Below, in pieces: positions 61,950 through 64,000 of a DNA stretch of 64,000 nt. Within the stretch, counting starts at the first letter, position 1. Each line of letters begins with the position of its first letter. The position numbers and the translations under genes were made by a program. A model generated the notes under the pieces. It made no database searches. It saw only the letters and a list, made by a program, of their open reading frames with translations, and was not told the DNA's origin. Location: positions 12,186,133 through 12,250,132 of the forward strand of contig OZ007583.1 in NCBI GenBank assembly GCA_963931925.1. The letters are read 5' to 3'. This DNA comes from Onchidella celtica (Eukaryota > Mollusca > Gastropoda > Systellommatophora > Onchidiidae).

Positions 61950-62958
61950 ATATGCTTTGCCTTGAATAGTTCTGTAGGGACCTGTTATTCGTATAGATTG
62001 TTAGCGTTCTATCTTCCTCGTACTTTTAGGAAGACGTCTCTCCTGTGCTTTTCTTACCTATCTGTAGATAGTTTCAGGTTAGTCGGGTCTGTTGTCGTTC
62101 GTGCTTTCTGTTAGTCTAGCGTCTTATTGTAATTTATCGTTCGTTCTGTTACTCTTGCGTCTTGTTTGTAATGTATTACCTTTTTATATATTCGTTATAT
62201 AGTATTTATCTTTCTTGGTTACACTTATTTTTTTATTTTTTTTTGATTACATACTTCCATTGATTCACGTGTTTTGACACGTTGAGCGGTTTTTAGAGGT
62301 AACTTGGCTTGGTGAGAGGGAAAAGTTTTTAAGAATTAACCCTCCTGTGCTGTAGAGTGACAACACTGTTTAAGTGACAACTATTATTGAATTGTTGGAA
62401 TCCGTGCACTGAGTACACTGCCAGTTCTTGCTAATTATTAATTTATACCGATCTCGTCTTTATATTGACGGGCTCCCGAGAGGACAGTATTAGACTGTTT
62501 AGAGAGGTGACCTTTTTTTTTGTGTAGTGATGAATAGTGAGTATTGGTTTTATTGTCGGCTGATGCCGCCGCCCGAAGGAGCAATAAATTGTCTCAGGGG
62601 AAGAGTCTGTATCAGTGTCGAGGTGATATCAATATAAGAGCTATGTGAATTATATATATTGAGGATACTTTTTTTTAGTCGTCTGCGTATGACGTCGACC
62701 CGAGGAGAGCAATAATGAGATTGCCTCGTGGGATGGATGATATTGGTATTTTTCGATTATTTGAGAGATGTTTGGCAGTGGTAACAGAGGACACTGCGTG
62801 TTCGCGTTTTGAGATATTTTGCAGTGGTAACAGAGGACACTGCGTGTTCGCGTTTTGAGATATTTTGCAGTGGTAACAGAGGACACTGCGTGGTCGCGTT
62901 TTGAGATATTTTGCAGTGGTAACAGAGGACACTGCGTGGTCGCGTTTTAAGAAGTTTT
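61950..62958 (+). mobile_element. Leader fragment of a second Gmr1-like element
   Basis: 61960-62120 aligns in reverse orientation with 9200-9360 of the nested LTR element (shared words include TTATTCGTATAGATTGT and GTCTCTCCTGT). The repeat unit at 62775-62958 matches that element's leader. No gag frame follows in the expected position, and I could not find an LTR, so this is a diverged or partial copy, sense on the plus strand. Confidence 0.6.
62775..62958 (+). repeat. Four 46-bp tandem repeats, each with a hairpin
   Basis: Units start at 62775, 62821, 62867 and 62913 with GCAGTGGTAACAGAGGACAC and differ by only a few bases (TGTTCGCG or TGGTCGCG, with a diverged last end). In each, GCAGTG can pair with CACTGC across an 11-base loop. 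Reverse-strand ORFs across them are an artefact of the period. Confidence 0.9.
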
Positions 62959-64000
62959 GGAGAAGTGTGGAGTTGTTTTTTATACAACCGATTATGACTA
63001 TGGTTTTCCGCGTTTCGTGGACCATCTAACGTAATACTATATATGACAAGTAAGAATAACCGATTATGATTGTGACTATCCATGTGGCCAGTGGATGAGT
63101 TACCTAAGAACATACCCGATATGGATATTGAATTGAACCAATTATGACTATATTACCGAGATGACTGTGACACTTGACGTGTGCATGGCTTGCGTACGGA
63201 AACGGCGCATTAAATTAACTGCTATCGCCTCGTGGCATCTCATCTATACCGGATTGGATGTTGGAAAGATTTAATTGTAATGTTATTTGAGATCTAGATT
63301 AGTGTTAAATGCGAGAAGCGCTAGGTAATTCTTAAATCAAGAGAAGCGCTACATGAAATTTGAACGAGAACATCAGATTAATTTATCTTAAGGACGCTTC
63401 TGTTAGTGTTAATTAAGCTTAACTATGCCGAAATTTGTAGTTGTGATAGACCCGGAAATTTTGTTCTCCTATTTAGGTCTGTCATATGTACTGGGGTTGG
63501 ATAGGATTAGCACCTCATTCTGAGACCGAGGGATGGTATCACATATTGTTCACCCATTGTGAACACTTTTCACCTACCCCTGTGCTTTCCTTTGATCCAA
63601 CAGCTATTTACTAACGACGACCCGGATTTTGGCCACACTAGACGTTGTTGCCCAGGGTCGAGGACGAGAAGTCATGGCAGACCAGGAGTCCAGATCCACT
63701 AATGCCATCGATGCTACTATAGTTATCTTTTCTTGAGTATTATTCATTGTATGTATGCATTCCTGATGACATTCGCACAGGAGCAATGTTGTTCTCTAAA
63801 ATTTTCGAGTTATGATTGTTAATGTCTACGTATTTGGAGGTAAGATTTAATCCTCAGAGAGATATATACTTTTGGACGGAGCCTTAAGATTTTCATGAAG
63901 TTTTGTCCATCAAGGATACCCGTCCTGTAGGTTTTTTTCAACTTTTGTAGTAGTCTTAGTGATTACCTAGTTAAGTTCACCTTTCGAGCAATTTATTGAC
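62959..64000. other. Right end of window, no gene seen
   Basis: AT-rich DNA that may continue the retroelement related to the leader fragment. No ORF with recognisable motifs was found. A gag-like protein would be expected if the element were complete, but is not seen. Confidence 0.4.

Noticed and set aside
62650..63113. Minus-strand ORFs with repeated SVTTAKYLKTR
   Set aside because: They are produced by the 46-bp tandem repeat, which has no stop in some frames. No coding evidence.
1..64000. CRISPR arrays, operons or prokaryotic defence genes
   Set aside because: The window is eukaryotic. Repeats present are transposon ends, minisatellites or leader repeats, none with spacer structure.

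Overview
The window is metazoan nuclear DNA: split genes with GT-AG introns, AT-rich non-coding sequence, and very dense mobile elements. The mix of a mitochondrial agmatinase, a THAP-domain gene and the abundant RTE, L1/Tx1-like and Gmr1-like elements suggests a lophotrochozoan. A gastropod mollusc is my best guess, but this is inference and no species-level marker was seen.

Layout. (1) 1-1362: no supported gene. (2) 1363-18349: a three-level nest of transposons. The outer layer is a short-TIR DNA element. It is split by a 15.8 kb LTR retrotransposon on the minus strand, with two 1328 bp LTRs, a 5-bp GCCGG target duplication, and gag and pol separated by one in-frame TGA. That element is itself split by a complete L1/Tx1-like LINE on the plus strand with two open ORFs and a 14-bp target duplication. 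The LTR element's pol has integrase upstream of reverse transcriptase, the Gmr1-type order. (3) 19.8-41.5 kb, minus strand: a 14-exon gene that I reconstruct as a THAP zinc-finger domain plus coiled coil fused to two tandem RlaP/PolB-like nucleotidyltransferase modules, the first degenerate and the second with intact catalytic motifs. Its introns hold several MITEs, a 5.3 kb TIR transposon carrying a broken protease-like ORF and a frameshifted transposase, and a 5'-truncated RTE-like LINE. (4) 41.5-46.9 kb: the region between the two genes' 5' ends, with a MITE built of palindromes. (5) 46.9-59.2 kb, plus strand: an eight-exon mitochondrial agmatinase gene (agmatine to putrescine plus urea), with a full-length RTE-like LINE antisense in intron 1. 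(6) 59.2-64 kb: no gene supported. It ends in a segment related, in opposite orientation, to the leader of the LTR retrotransposon, including four 46-bp tandem repeats.

The host genes are two. They lie head to head, with start codons about 5.4 kb apart. Everything else that codes is selfish DNA. The most unusual item is the predicted THAP-nucleotidyltransferase protein. Exon joins were worked out by eye from splice signals, reading phase and protein similarity. Boundaries could be off by a base in two exons (39246-39421 and the last agmatinase exon), where my count and the reading frame differ by one.
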